The notes beneath the pieces were generated by a model. It was not told the origin of the DNA. It searched no databases and saw nothing but the letters and a program-made list of their open reading frames with translations. Below are positions 45,134-57,891 of a stretch of DNA of 64,000 nt, piece after piece (position 1 is the stretch's first letter; each line of letters starts with the position of its first letter). The DNA comes from Streptomyces calvus. GTDB taxonomy: Bacteria; Actinomycetota; Actinomycetes; Streptomycetales; Streptomycetaceae. Location of the stretch: the NCBI RefSeq assembly GCF_006782915.1, contig NZ_VCNP01000020.1, forward strand, positions 1 to 64,000, in the 5' to 3' direction. A program made the position numbers and the translations under genes.

Positions 45134-45733
45134 TCAGCTCGCGGCTCCCACGACCTCGGGGATGCGGAACGGCTTGCCGCATCCGCCGCAGACGATGGGT
45201 GCCTGGGCCAGGACCGACGGGACCACGCGGACGTTGCGGCCGCAGTCGCAGACGGCCTTGACGCGGACACCGCCGCCGGAGGATCCGTGCCGGGCGGCCG
45301 GGCCGCGGAAGCTGCGCGCGGTGTCGCCGGCCGTCGCCGCGGAGTGGGCCTTCAGGGCGCGCTGGAGGCGCTCCGTCGTGGGACGGTAGCGGCGCTTCGC
45401 CTCGGGGGTGAGCGTGACCAGTGAGAAGCCGCTGCTGGGATGCGGTTCCTCGGGGTGGTCCAGGCCCAGCTCCTCGGCGATCGCGAGGAATCTGCGGTTG
45501 TGGTAGCGGCCGGCACGGGATGTGTCGCGCACGCCGCGCGCGGCGGCGATGCCGTGGACTGCCTCGTGGAGCAGTCGTTCGAAGGAGAGTTCGTGCCCGC
45601 ACGCGGACGACGACTCCCCGATCAGGGACTCGGGCGCGGCAAGATCGGGCAGCTCGGGGTGGTACCGCTGAATGTCGGCCCACGCCTGCGCCAGTTCTGC
45701 GGCGAGAACAGGTGGTGTCTGTGTCGTGCTCAC
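45134..45733 (-). CDS. SprT-like zinc metallopeptidase-domain protein
   Basis: 199 residues. The metal site HEAVH is at 56-60 inside ELSFERLLHEAVHGIAAARG. A helical middle segment is followed by a C-terminal zinc ribbon with two CxC/CxxC knuckles (VCDCGRNV and CGGCGKPF). This layout fits the SprT/Spartan-like family, whose eukaryotic relatives cut DNA-protein crosslinks; bacterial function is largely unknown. The GTG at 45733 is chosen by alignment sense, though no Shine-Dalgarno is visible. ATG 45796 is an in-frame alternative. Confidence 0.8.
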   Translation of the reverse strand: MSTTQTPPVLAAELAQAWADIQRYHPELPDLAAPESLIGESSSACGHELSFERLLHEAVHGIAAARGVRDTSRAGRYHNRRFLAIAEELGLDHPEEPHPSSGFSLVTLTPEAKRRYRPTTERLQRALKAHSAATAGDTARSFRGPAARHGSSGGGVRVKAVCDCGRNVRVVPSVLAQAPIVCGGCGKPFRIPEVVGAAS

Positions 45734-45782
45734 GTAATGACAACGAGGCTGGGTGCCTCTGTGTTCCGATTCCGGGGCATCC

Positions 45783-45793
45783 CAAATAATTTG
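45783..45793. promoter_or_regulatory. AT-rich 11-bp palindrome upstream of the SprT-like gene
   Basis: CAAATAATTTG is a perfect palindrome around a central A, conspicuous in GC-rich surroundings and 50-60 nt upstream of the start codon. Its position suits an operator or a promoter element. No regulator is assigned. Confidence 0.4.
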
Positions 45794-46316
45794 CACGTAC
45801 CCGTCAGTTGCCGCTGATGCGTCCTGACGAGGGCGGGTGCGCTGATCTGCGGAGAAGCCTCGCAGCTCGCCTCAAGTCGGTGCGTAGGCTGACGTACGCC
45901 CCCGCGCGTAGCGGTCGTCCCGCGTCGGTGCGCGGGGTGTCGGCGCACACGCAAGAGGCGTTTCGGACGCGTCGGCGGCGGCCGGTGCGTCCGGCCCGTG
46001 AGACGCGTAGGACCGCGACGTTACCGGTTCCGCCGCCGCGGTGCCGCACCGCCCCGCCGGGAGCCCGGTCCGGTCCGGTGGACCTTGGCCGGAAACGGCG
46101 TCCGGGTGCCTTCGCCGTGGCGGACCGAACGGCCCGGGATTACCGGAATGTGAATTCTTGCCACTGGCACGGTCAGGCACCAAGCCGCCGCCGTCTCCCA
46201 CTGGACGGCACGTCGAGGTCGGAGTTTCCTGGCATACGGGGGGTGTGCGGGCGCACTGCACGGGGGCCAGGGAATCGGACACCGCGGCAACTCTCGGCTG
46301 ATTGGGGCGCTTACCT
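45794..46316. other. Long divergent intergenic region between SprT-like and methyltransferase genes
   Basis: About 520 bp without a supportable gene; reading frames here are short and lack family character. The right half has one AT-richer patch (GGAATGTGAATTCTTGCCAC, about 46147-46166) that may hold the methyltransferase promoter. It could also hide a small RNA, but nothing specific is seen. Confidence 0.4.
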
Positions 46317-47171
46317 ATGACACCTACGCTCGTGCGGCAGCAGCGGTCTCGTACGGGGACCGTCCCGCGCGCGGACCTGCGGGCACGCGCGCGTGACTGG
46401 TCGGAGATCCAGGAGCGGATGCTCGTACCGCTCTACGAGGCCGTCTACGGGCGACTGGACGTGGGACCCGCGACACGGCTGCTGGGCCTGGGCTGCGGCT
46501 CGGGGCTGGCCCTGCTGATGGCGGCCTCGCGCGGTGCCGCCGTCACCGGTGTGGACACCTGCGCGGACCGGCTGGACCTCGCGCGCGAACGCCTGCTGCC
46601 CGAGGAGCGGCAGCAGCAGGCGCCCGCCGGTGCCCGGATCGTGCACGGCAGCCCCGGTGACGCGGCCCGCGCGGACGCGTCCGCGTACACCTTGGTGACC
46701 GCCTTCGAGCCGATCGGCTGTCGCGTGGGGGACGCGGAGCGGCTGGCCGGTCTGCTCGCCGGGGCGACGCCGCTGGCCGGGCGCGGGGCGGCCGTGGTGC
46801 TGGCCGGCTGGGGGCCGCCGGAGCGGTGCGCCACGGCGTCCGTGCTGCGGGTGGCCGCCGGGCCGGCGGAGCCGCCGCACGGCCGGGACGGCTGGCGTTC
46901 CACGGACCGCGACGACCTGGAGCGGGTCGCCGAGCGGGCGGGGCTGCGGCCGGACGGTTCCGGCCGGGTGGCCTGCCCCTTCGGCTACGCCGACGTGGAC
47001 AGCGCGGTGCGCGGCCTGATGTCGACCGGGCTGTTCGACCCGGCGGTCGCGGCGGCCGACCGGACGCAGGTGGGCAAGGAGCTGACGGAGGCCCTGCATC
47101 CGTACGTGCGGCCGGACGGGACGGTGTGGATGCCGAACGTGTTCCGGTACCTGATCGCCCGGACCGTGTGA
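46317..47171 (+). CDS. SAM-dependent methyltransferase-like protein
   Basis: 284 residues. Rossmann motif I is LLGLGCGSGLALLMAA (GLGCGSG at 57-63), followed by the acidic end of strand 2 in VTGVDTCADRLDLARE. The remaining class I landmarks are loose. The C-terminal part (YADVDSAVRGLMSTGLFD, LHPYVRPDGTVWMPNVFRYL) resembles small-molecule methyltransferases. The ATG at 46317 is favoured. Starting from TTG 46302 would add five codons including TTA, which would bring bldA dependence. Substrate unknown. Confidence 0.75.
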   Translation: MTPTLVRQQRSRTGTVPRADLRARARDWSEIQERMLVPLYEAVYGRLDVGPATRLLGLGCGSGLALLMAASRGAAVTGVDTCADRLDLARERLLPEERQQQAPAGARIVHGSPGDAARADASAYTLVTAFEPIGCRVGDAERLAGLLAGATPLAGRGAAVVLAGWGPPERCATASVLRVAAGPAEPPHGRDGWRSTDRDDLERVAERAGLRPDGSGRVACPFGYADVDSAVRGLMSTGLFDPAVAAADRTQVGKELTEALHPYVRPDGTVWMPNVFRYLIARTV

Positions 47172-47191
47172 CGCCGGACGCGACGGCCGCG

Positions 47192-47251
47192 TACGCCACG
47201 GCCGAGTACGCGGCAGCCGAGTACGCCACGACCGAGTACGCGGCGGCCGGT
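47192..47251. repeat. Four tandem 15-bp repeats after the methyltransferase gene
   Basis: Units 47192-47206, 47207-47221, 47222-47236 and 47237-47251 follow TACGCSRCRRCCGAG, alternating in pairs (higher-order 30 bp). If translated they would read YATAEYAAAE-like repeats, but no start or ribosome site supports that. The rest of the gap up to ffh contains further CCGACCGGGAC-type short repeats and a terminator. Confidence 0.7.
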
Positions 47252-47380
47252 TGCACGACGGGGACCGTGACGCCTCACGGACCCGCGACCGGCACGCCCC
47301 ACGCATACGGGACCGGGACACCCCGCCGGCACCCGACCGGGACGCCGCACGGACCGCGGCGGCAGCGTCCTTCGGATGCG

Positions 47381-47418
47381 CGACGGGGGCGCCCCTCAGG
47401 TGAGGGACGCCCCCGTCG
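47381..47418. terminator. Bidirectional terminator between methyltransferase and ffh
   Basis: The stem pairs CGACGGGGGCG and CCCTCA with TGAGGG and CGCCCCCGTCG, with almost no loop. It lies 18 nt past the ffh stop on the minus strand and is convergent with the methyltransferase gene. Confidence 0.75.
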
Positions 47419-47436
47419 CGCGGGCCCGGACGGGCC

Positions 47437-48987
47437 TCAGCCCATGAACTTCTTGAACTCGTCGGGCAGTTCGAAGTCGTTCCCGCCCTGCTGCGGCAGC
47501 CCGAAGGCGTTGCCGCCCTCGGCGGCGGCGGCGCGGCGCGCGGCGGCCTCCTGCTCCTGCTGCTTGCGCTTCATCGGGTTGCCGGACCGCTGCTTGCCCT
47601 TGGCCTGCTTCTGCTTCTTCTTCGTCCGGCCGGGACCGCCGCCCATGCCCGGCATCCCGGGCATTCCCGGCATGCCGCCGCCCTGCGCCATGCGGGACAT
47701 CATCTTGCGGGCCTCGAAGAACCGCTCGACCAGGTTCTTCACGGCACTGACCTCGACGCCGGAGCCCTTGGCGATACGGGCGCGGCGCGAGCCGTTGATG
47801 ATCGTCGGGTCCTGGCGCTCGCCCGGGGTCATCGACTTGATGATCGCGGCGGTGCGGTCCACGTCCCGCTCGTCGAGGTTGTTGATCTGGTCCTTGATCT
47901 GGCCCATGCCCGGGAGCATGCCGAGCAGCTTGGAGATGCTGCCCATCTTCCGGACCTGCTCCATCTGGGCCAGGAAGTCGTCCAGGGTGAAGTCCTGGCC
48001 CTTCTTGGACGCCAGCTTGGAGGCCATCTTCTCGGCCTCTTCCTGGCTGAACGTCTTCTCCGCCTGCTCGATCAGGGTGAGCAGGTCACCCATGTCGAGG
48101 ATGCGGGAGGCCATCCGGTCCGGGTGGAAGGCGTCGAAGTCGTCGAGCTTCTCACCGTTCGACGCGAACATGATCGGCTTGCCGGTGATCTGCCGGATCG
48201 ACAGGGCGGCACCGCCGCGCGCGTCGCCGTCGAGCTTGGAGAGCACCACGCCGTCGAAGCCGACGCCGTCGCGGAACGCCTCGGCGGTGTTGACGGCGTC
48301 CTGACCGATCATCGCGTCGACGACGAAGAGGATCTCGTCCGGGGAGACGGCGTCGCGGATGTCCGCGGCCTGCTGCATCATCTCCTGGTCGATGCCCAGG
48401 CGGCCGGCGGTGTCCACGATCACGATGTCGTGGACCTTGGTCTTCGCGAAGTCGATGGAGTCCTTGGCGACCTTCACCGGGTCGCCCACGCCGTTGCCCG
48501 GCTCGGGCGCGTAGACGGCGACGCCCGCGCGTTCGGCGACGACGCTGAGCTGGTTGACGGCGTTGGGGCGCTGGAGGTCGGCGGCGACCAGCACCGGCGA
48601 GTGGCCCTGCTCCTTCAGCCAGCGGCCGAGCTTGCCCGCGAGGGTGGTCTTACCGGCACCCTGCAGACCGGCCAGCATGATCACGGTCGGCGGCTGCTTG
48701 GCGAAGCGCAGCCGGCGGGTCTCGCCGCCCAGGATCGTGACGAGCTCGTCGTTCACGATCTTGAGGACCTGCTGGGCGGGGTTCAGCGCCTTGGAGACCT
48801 CGGCGCCGAGGGCACGCTCCTTGACGTTCTTGATGAAGGTGCGGACGACCGGCAGGGCCACGTCCGCTTCCAGCAGGGCGATGCGGATCTCACGCGCCGT
48901 GGCGTCGATGTCCGCTTCGCTCAGCCGGCCTTTTCCGCGGAGGTTCTTGAAGGTCGCGCTGAGGCGGTCGGAGAGAGTATCGAACAC
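47437..48987 (-). CDS. ffh: Signal recognition particle protein Ffh
   Basis: 516 residues. The N domain is followed by the GTPase P-loop GLQGAGKTTLAGKLG at 107-121, then VLVAADLQRPNAVNQL, the DTAGRL box and SKLDGDARGG. The M domain carries DFLAQMEQVRKMGSISKLLGM and the Met-rich finger; the C-terminus is MAQGGGMPGMPGMPGMGGG plus a basic Gln/Lys tail. It pairs with FtsY (encoded 8 kb away) for cotranslational membrane targeting. GTG 48987 is used, with weak GAGGA 12 nt upstream. Confidence 0.96.
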   Translation of the reverse strand: MFDTLSDRLSATFKNLRGKGRLSEADIDATAREIRIALLEADVALPVVRTFIKNVKERALGAEVSKALNPAQQVLKIVNDELVTILGGETRRLRFAKQPPTVIMLAGLQGAGKTTLAGKLGRWLKEQGHSPVLVAADLQRPNAVNQLSVVAERAGVAVYAPEPGNGVGDPVKVAKDSIDFAKTKVHDIVIVDTAGRLGIDQEMMQQAADIRDAVSPDEILFVVDAMIGQDAVNTAEAFRDGVGFDGVVLSKLDGDARGGAALSIRQITGKPIMFASNGEKLDDFDAFHPDRMASRILDMGDLLTLIEQAEKTFSQEEAEKMASKLASKKGQDFTLDDFLAQMEQVRKMGSISKLLGMLPGMGQIKDQINNLDERDVDRTAAIIKSMTPGERQDPTIINGSRRARIAKGSGVEVSAVKNLVERFFEARKMMSRMAQGGGMPGMPGMPGMGGGPGRTKKKQKQAKGKQRSGNPMKRKQQEQEAAARRAAAAEGGNAFGLPQQGGNDFELPDEFKKFMG

Positions 48988-49070
48988 GGCGGCGTCGGTC
49001 CTCGGAGTCGGAGACAGGCTGGAGAATCGCCCTCCAGGGTATCCCGGCGCGCCGGAACACCGGAGTGTCC

Positions 49071-51524
49071 TCACCCACGCAGCATTTCCTCCAGTTTCCG
49101 GGCCACCGCCGCCGCCTCCTCACCGGGCAGCGGAGTGCCCTGCGGGTCGGTGACGTAGAAGGCGTCCACCGCGTTCGCGCCGAGGGTGCTCGCGTGCGCG
49201 CTGCGCACCTGGACGCCCGCGTCCTCCAGGGCGCGCCCGATGCGGAACAGCAGGCCGGGGGCGTCCTGGGCGCGTACCTCGATCACGGTGGCGTGCCGGG
49301 AGGCGGCCGGGGCGACCGTCACGCGCGGCGGGGGCGCGACCACGCCGCGGCGGCGCGGGTAGGCGGCGTCCCGTTCGGCGAGGCGCCCGGCGATGTCCAG
49401 GCTGCCGTCGAGGGCGCGGACCAGGTCCGCGCGGAGCCGGGCGGCCTGGGGCAGCGAGCCGTACTCGGCGGCGACCCGCCAGTCCAGCAGCAGCACGGAG
49501 CCGTCGACGCCGGCCGGGAGGTCCAGGGCGCGCAGTTCCGCGGTGCGCACGGTCAGCCGGTGCACGGCGAGCACCCCGGCGACCGCGGCCAGCACACCCG
49601 GCTGGTCGGGCACCGCGATGAGCAGTTCCACGCCGAGCGGCTCCGGCTCGTCGAGGGGTTCGCCGTGGGTTTCGGCGGGCGGTTCGGGCTGGGCCCGCAG
49701 GGACAGTACGGGGGCGCCCGTGGCGACGGCCTCGAGGGCGAGGCGTTCCTGGTGCGCGGTGGGGGCGGCCTGCTCGGGGCCGGCCGGGTCCGCTCCGTTC
49801 AGCACGGCGGAGACCCGTTTCACCAGGTCGGCGACGAGTGAGGCGCGCCAGGACGACCAGGCCGCCGGTCCGGTGGCGAGGGCGTCGGCCTCGGTGAGGG
49901 CGTGCAGCAGTTCGAGGGTGCCCTGGGAGCCGACGGCCTCGGCGACCGCGCGCACGGTGGCGGGGTCGTCCAGGTCGCGCCGGGTGGCGGTCTCGACGAG
50001 CAGCAGGTGGTGGCGTACGAGGGCGGCGATCACGGTGACGTCGTGGTGGTCGAAGCCGATGCGGGCGGCGACGTCCCTGGCGATGACCTCGCCGGCCACC
50101 GAGTGGTCGCCGGGCCAGCCCTTGCCGATGTCGTGGAGGAGCGCGGCGACCAGCAGCAGGTCGGGCCGGTGCACGCGCCGGGTGAACTCCGAGGCGCGGA
50201 CGGCCGTCTCGATGAGGTGCCGGTCCACGGTCCACAGGTGCACGGCGTTGCGCTGGGGGCGGCAGCGGACCCGGTCCCAGTCCGGGAGCAGGCCGGTGAC
50301 CAGGCCTTCCGCCTCCAGTGCCTCCCAGACCTGCACGGTGGGCCGGCCGGAGCCGAGCAGGGTGACCAGTTGCTCGCGGGCCTCGGCGGGCCAGGGCGTG
50401 GGCAGGGGGCGTGCGGTGGTCGCCATGCGCCGTACGGCGTGCGGGGAGAGCGGGAGTCCGGCCTGTGCGGCGGCGGCCGCGGCGCGCAGCGGAAGCACGG
50501 GGTCGCGTTCGGGGCGCGCGGTTCGGGCGAGCACCACTTCGCCGTCCTGTTCCACGACCCCTTCGGCCAGCGGGGACCGCTCTGCGGCCGGTTTTCCGCC
50601 GCCGAGCAGGCCCCGGAGCCGGGGGCGCACGGCGCGGGAGCGCAGGACGCGCCCCACTTCGCGCCAGGTGACGTCGCCGGCGTAGGCGATGACGCGCGCG
50701 GCCTCGTAGACCTGGCGCAGCAGGGTGTCCGCGTCGAGCAGACCGAGTTCGGCGGCGACCTGGTCCTGTTCCTGGAGCGCGAGCCGGTCGGTGGCGCGGC
50801 CGGTGGTCAGGTGGAGGGCGTCGCGTACGTCGAGGAGCCGTCGGCGGGCCTCGGCGAGGCCCTCGCGCGGGGCGTCGGCGAGCCAGGAGGCGGCGACGGC
50901 GCGCAGGGCGGTGGCGTCGCGCAGCCCGCCGCGGGCCTCCTTGAGGTCGGGTTCCAGCAGGTACTGCAACTCGCCCTGGCGTTCGGCGCGTTCGGCGCAG
51001 AGTTCCTGGAGGGCGGGGAGGCGTTTGGGGGCCTGGTTGCGCCAGTCGGCGAGCACCGCGGTGCGCAGGGAGGTGGTCAGGCCGAGGTCGCCGGCGAGGT
51101 GCCGGGCGTCCAGCAGTCCGAGGTGGACCTTGAGGTCCTCGCCCGCGGTTCTGCGGGCTTCCGCGGGGGTGCGGACGGAGTGGTCGAGGGCGAGCCCGAG
51201 GTCCCAGACGGGGTACCAGAGGCGGTCGGCGAGGGCGGCGACGGCCCGCGGGTCACTGCCGTCGTGCAGCAGGAGCAGGTCGAGGTCGCTGCGCGGGGAC
51301 AGCTCCGCGCGCCCGTAGCCGCCGACGGCGACCAGGGAGACGCCGCGCGCCCCGTCCGCGCCCGCGGTGAACAGCCCGGTGAGCCAGTCGTCCGTGAGGT
51401 CCGCGAGGGCGGTACGGCGCGGCGGCCCGGACCGCGTCCCCTCGGTGAGGAGGCGCAGCCGGGCCGCCGCGTAGCCGCTGGGTCCCGAGTCCTCTGCTTC
51501 TTTCGTCACGTTCGTACTCGTCAC
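49071..51524 (-). CDS. glnD: PII nucleotidyltransferase/deadenylylase GlnD
   Basis: 817 residues. The nucleotidyltransferase motif is GGYGRAELSPRSDLDLLL at 68-85 with both Asp ligands. An HD phosphohydrolase domain follows (LLHDIGKGWPGDHSVAG), then two ACT domains (LLIAVPDQPGVLAAVAGVLA and VIEVRAQDAPGLLFRIGRAL). In Streptomyces this enzyme adenylylates GlnK in response to nitrogen status. GTG 51524 has GGGAG 7 nt upstream. It is 23 nt downstream of glnK in the amtB-glnK-glnD operon. Confidence 0.95.
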   Translation of the reverse strand: MTSTNVTKEAEDSGPSGYAAARLRLLTEGTRSGPPRRTALADLTDDWLTGLFTAGADGARGVSLVAVGGYGRAELSPRSDLDLLLLHDGSDPRAVAALADRLWYPVWDLGLALDHSVRTPAEARRTAGEDLKVHLGLLDARHLAGDLGLTTSLRTAVLADWRNQAPKRLPALQELCAERAERQGELQYLLEPDLKEARGGLRDATALRAVAASWLADAPREGLAEARRRLLDVRDALHLTTGRATDRLALQEQDQVAAELGLLDADTLLRQVYEAARVIAYAGDVTWREVGRVLRSRAVRPRLRGLLGGGKPAAERSPLAEGVVEQDGEVVLARTARPERDPVLPLRAAAAAAQAGLPLSPHAVRRMATTARPLPTPWPAEAREQLVTLLGSGRPTVQVWEALEAEGLVTGLLPDWDRVRCRPQRNAVHLWTVDRHLIETAVRASEFTRRVHRPDLLLVAALLHDIGKGWPGDHSVAGEVIARDVAARIGFDHHDVTVIAALVRHHLLLVETATRRDLDDPATVRAVAEAVGSQGTLELLHALTEADALATGPAAWSSWRASLVADLVKRVSAVLNGADPAGPEQAAPTAHQERLALEAVATGAPVLSLRAQPEPPAETHGEPLDEPEPLGVELLIAVPDQPGVLAAVAGVLAVHRLTVRTAELRALDLPAGVDGSVLLLDWRVAAEYGSLPQAARLRADLVRALDGSLDIAGRLAERDAAYPRRRGVVAPPPRVTVAPAASRHATVIEVRAQDAPGLLFRIGRALEDAGVQVRSAHASTLGANAVDAFYVTDPQGTPLPGEEAAAVARKLEEMLRG

Positions 51525-51547
51525 CCGGCGACTCCCGTTCTCGTGTG

Positions 51548-55068
<3,521 letters not shown>

Positions 55069-55513
55069 TGGAACGCCCCCATCCCTGAAGACCACTTGTC
55101 GCCGAGTGCGCCAAGCCCTATCAGAATGCCGGTTGCCGGGGCCGCCCGTCCGGCGGATGCCACCCTTCGAACGGAAACCCGAGTTGCCCCCGGCATACCC
55201 ACGAGTGCATGTGCCCCAAGAAGCCGTGCACACAACGTAACCCTACGATCACCCGTCTCACCATGGCGGAATCGCAATCGCCACCATTCGCCACCCCTTC
55301 GAATGAACTCAGCGTCGCCAAGGCGCGATTCACTTGACACAGGACAGCCAAAAGTGGATGCAGCGATGCGCGCAGGGGCGCACACCGCCGGACGCACCAC
55401 CTTGGCGCGTCAAAACGCCGGTTGAGCACGGCGACTCGGGGAAGCTGGAAACAGAGAGTCACATTCCGAGTTCGCTTCGTAACCACCGGTAGGTCGGACC
55501 CGTTGGAGGGGGC
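55069..55513. promoter_or_regulatory. Divergent control region between nsdA and the Prim-Pol-like gene
   Basis: 445 bp without a gene and less GC-rich than the surroundings. A TAGGGT hexamer at 55240-55245 (minus strand) is a possible nsdA -10. A plus-strand TTGACA near 55336 has no convincing -10 partner. Several GAA/TTC words (TTCGAATGAA near 55312) suggest regulatory sites, none assignable. Confidence 0.4.
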
Positions 55514-56179
55514 ATGGGCTTCACGATCGGTATCAGCCGGGGCATCCGCGACATCCGGTCCGGCTCGCGCCGCCGGAGCCGCGCGTCGGACGGCACGGCC
55601 GTGGCGGAGTACACCGGGCTGTGGGGCTGGGACGTGGTGCCGGGCGTCCGGGCCGCTTCGGGTGCCTGCTCCTGCGGGCGGGCCGACTGCCGCGCCCCGG
55701 GCGCGCATCCGCTTCACCTCGCGCCGGTGATCCGCGCCGGGGCGCCGCTGGACGAGGTGACCGGCATCTGGTCCGAGTTCCCCGGGGCCTCGGTGATGCT
55801 GCCGGTCGGGCGGGCGTTCGACGTGATCGAGGTCGCCGAAGCGGCCGGGCGCCACGCCCTGGCCCGGCTGGAGCGCATGGGCCTGCCGGTCGGCCCGGTC
55901 GCCGCCACACCGGACGGCCGCGCCCAGTTCCTCGTCGCCCCCGGTGCCGCCGCCGCCCTGCCCGAGCTGCTCTACCGCATGGGCTGGGACGACCCCGCCG
56001 CCCTGGACCTGCGCGGCCTCGGCCCCGGTACGCACATCACGGCACCGCCGTCCGACCGGGGCGGCCTCGGGCCGGTGCGCTGGCTGCGCTCCCCCGCGCT
56101 GGAGTCGGCGTCCCGCCCGCCGGAGGCCCGGCTGCTGCTGGGCACGCTGGCGTACGTGGCGCACCGGTCGGGGGCGTAG
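55514..56179 (+). CDS. Prim-Pol-like (bifunctional DNA primase/polymerase N-terminal) domain protein
   Basis: 221 residues. Near residue 50 the segment SGACSCGRADCRAPGAHPLHL matches the C-x-C-x4-C...HP element of the actinobacterial prim-pol N-terminal family. The catalytic acidic motif is weak: VGRAFDVIEV has D-x2-E in place of the usual DxD, so polymerase or primase activity is doubtful. GGAGGGGG lies directly before the ATG. It is divergent from nsdA and convergent with ftsY. No replication partner gene is nearby. Confidence 0.72.
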   Translation: MGFTIGISRGIRDIRSGSRRRSRASDGTAVAEYTGLWGWDVVPGVRAASGACSCGRADCRAPGAHPLHLAPVIRAGAPLDEVTGIWSEFPGASVMLPVGRAFDVIEVAEAAGRHALARLERMGLPVGPVAATPDGRAQFLVAPGAAAALPELLYRMGWDDPAALDLRGLGPGTHITAPPSDRGGLGPVRWLRSPALESASRPPEARLLLGTLAYVAHRSGA

Positions 56180-56194
56180 CCGCCCGGACACGGC

Positions 56195-56234
56195 GAAGCG
56201 CCCGTCCCCCGACCGACTCGGGGGCGGGCGCTTC
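56195..56234. terminator. Bidirectional terminator between Prim-Pol-like gene and ftsY
   Basis: GAAGCGCCCG plus CCCCCGA pairs with TCGGGGG plus CGGGCGCTTC around a 5-nt loop; about 17 bp with one bulge. It lies 15 nt after the plus-strand gene and 34 nt beyond the ftsY stop. Confidence 0.8.
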
Positions 56235-56268
56235 CTCGCGTCTGCCGTCAGGCTCGGGGCGCCGGACG

Positions 56269-57471
56269 TCACTCCCCGATGAGGGCGTCCACGAACGCCT
56301 CCGGCTCGAACGGCGCCAGATCGTCCGCGCCCTCGCCGAGCCCGATCAGCTTGACCGGCACGCCCAGCTCGCGCTGGACGGCGATCACGATGCCGCCCTT
56401 GGCCGTGCCGTCGAGCTTGGTGAGCACGATGCCGGTGATGTCGACGACCTCGGCGAACACCCGGGCCTGGACGAGACCGTTCTGACCGGTGGTGGCGTCG
56501 AGCACGAGCAGCACCTCGTCCAACGGGGCCTGCTTCTCCACGACCCGCTTGACCTTGCCGAGCTCGTCCATGAGGCCGGTCTTGGTGTGCAGCCGGCCGG
56601 CGGTGTCGATGAGCACCGCGTCGGCGGCCATCTCCTTGCCCTCCTTGACCGCGTCGAACGCGACGGAGGCCGGGTCGCCGCCCTCGGGACCGCGCACGAT
56701 GTGGGCGCCGACCCGCTCGCCCCAGGTCTGCAGCTGGTCGGCGGCGGCGGCACGGAAGGTGTCGGCGGCGCCCAGGACGACGGTGTTGCCGTCGGCGACC
56801 AGGACACGGGCGAGCTTGCCGGTGGTGGTGGTCTTGCCGGTGCCGTTGACGCCGACGACCATGACGACGCCCGGGCCGCCGGCCGGGTTCTCGGTGTGCA
56901 CGGTGCGGTCCATCGTGGGGCCGACCAGCGTGATCAGCTCCTCGCGGAGCAGTGCGCGCAGCTCCTCGGGCGTGCGGGTGCCGAGCACCTTCACCCTCTC
57001 GCGCAGCCGGTCGACCAGCTCCTGGGTGGGCTGCACGCCGACGTCGGCGGTGAGCAGGGTGTCCTCGATCTCCTCCCAGGTGTCCTCGTCGAGGTGCTCG
57101 CGGGACAGCAGGGAGAGCAGGCCCTTGCCCAGGGCGTTCTGCGAACGGGAGAGCCGGGCGCGCAGCCGGACCAGACGGCCGGCGGTGGGCTCCGGGATCT
57201 CGATCTCGGGAGCCTCGGCGGCGGGCGGCTCCTCGATGACGACGGGACCCGCGCCCGTCGGAAGATCAACCTCCTCTATGGTGCGCCGCGGTTCCTCCCG
57301 CGGCGTCTCGGCCTCTTCGCCGACGTGCGGCTCGGCCGGAGGGGCGGTGATGTCGGGCGCGGCGGGGGGCGGCGGGGGCAGCTGCTTCTTGCGCCGGCTG
57401 CCGACGACGAGCCCGCCGAGCGCGCCGAGCACGACCACGGCGATGACTACAGCAAGGATGACGATGTCCAT
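56269..57471 (-). CDS. ftsY: SRP receptor FtsY
   Basis: 400 residues. Unlike E. coli FtsY it begins with a true membrane segment (MDIVILAVVIAVVVLGALGG), the Streptomyces/actinobacterial form. An acidic Pro/Glu-rich linker (about 30-100) and the NG domain follow: P-loop GVNGTGKTTTTGK at 207-219, AADTFRAAAADQL, DTAGRLHTK and TKLDGTAKGG. It docks Ffh-ribosome complexes at the membrane. The ATG is preceded by GATACT and GGACG, either a short leader or a weak ribosome site. Confidence 0.95.
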   Translation of the reverse strand: MDIVILAVVIAVVVLGALGGLVVGSRRKKQLPPPPPAAPDITAPPAEPHVGEEAETPREEPRRTIEEVDLPTGAGPVVIEEPPAAEAPEIEIPEPTAGRLVRLRARLSRSQNALGKGLLSLLSREHLDEDTWEEIEDTLLTADVGVQPTQELVDRLRERVKVLGTRTPEELRALLREELITLVGPTMDRTVHTENPAGGPGVVMVVGVNGTGKTTTTGKLARVLVADGNTVVLGAADTFRAAAADQLQTWGERVGAHIVRGPEGGDPASVAFDAVKEGKEMAADAVLIDTAGRLHTKTGLMDELGKVKRVVEKQAPLDEVLLVLDATTGQNGLVQARVFAEVVDITGIVLTKLDGTAKGGIVIAVQRELGVPVKLIGLGEGADDLAPFEPEAFVDALIGE

Positions 57472-57891
57472 AACGCGTCCAGTATCAGCCATGGGCCCCC
57501 GCCCGACCCGAAGCCGACCCACACGGACCGGCCCGTGCCGCACCCCGGCGCCGGGGCCCGGTCCGCACCGGGCCGGCCGGACCGCACGGGCCTGCGTGTG
57601 CCGCGCCCGGGCGGCAGGCCGATACGCACCGGGCGGCCGGCGTGTGCCGAACCTCGACGCAGGGACCGGCCACGGACCGGGCCGGCCGCCCTGCGCCGTG
57701 TCCCGGCGCCGGACCGCGCGGCCGGCCCGTCCCGGGCACGCCGCCCGTGGCCCCGCGTCCGCCGCCCCGCCCCCGCGACGCACGCCGCCGCCCCGGCTCG
57801 GGCGATGCCGGGCCGGGGCGGCGGTGGGTGTACGAGGAGAGGGGCAGCGGGGACTTGAGCCCTTCTCCTCGGGTCTCGGGAGGGCGGGCGG
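57472..57891. other. Very GC-rich low-complexity gap between glcP and ftsY
   Basis: 420 bp dominated by short CCGG, GGCCGG and CGCACCGGGC words that form many overlapping inverted repeats. A clear hairpin near 57789-57823 (CCGCCCCGGC with CCGGGCCGGGGCGG) is the likely glcP terminator. No gene is seen; frames here have no family character. Confidence 0.5.

Noticed and set aside
46302..46316. TTG start for the methyltransferase, which would include a TTA (bldA) codon
   Set aside because: ATG 46317 is adjacent and the upstream ribosome site is no better, so bldA dependence is not claimed.
46826..48304. Plus-strand frame running from the methyltransferase through the 15-bp repeats into ffh
   Set aside because: It is the wrong frame for the methyltransferase and antisense to ffh; the repeats only happen to stay open.
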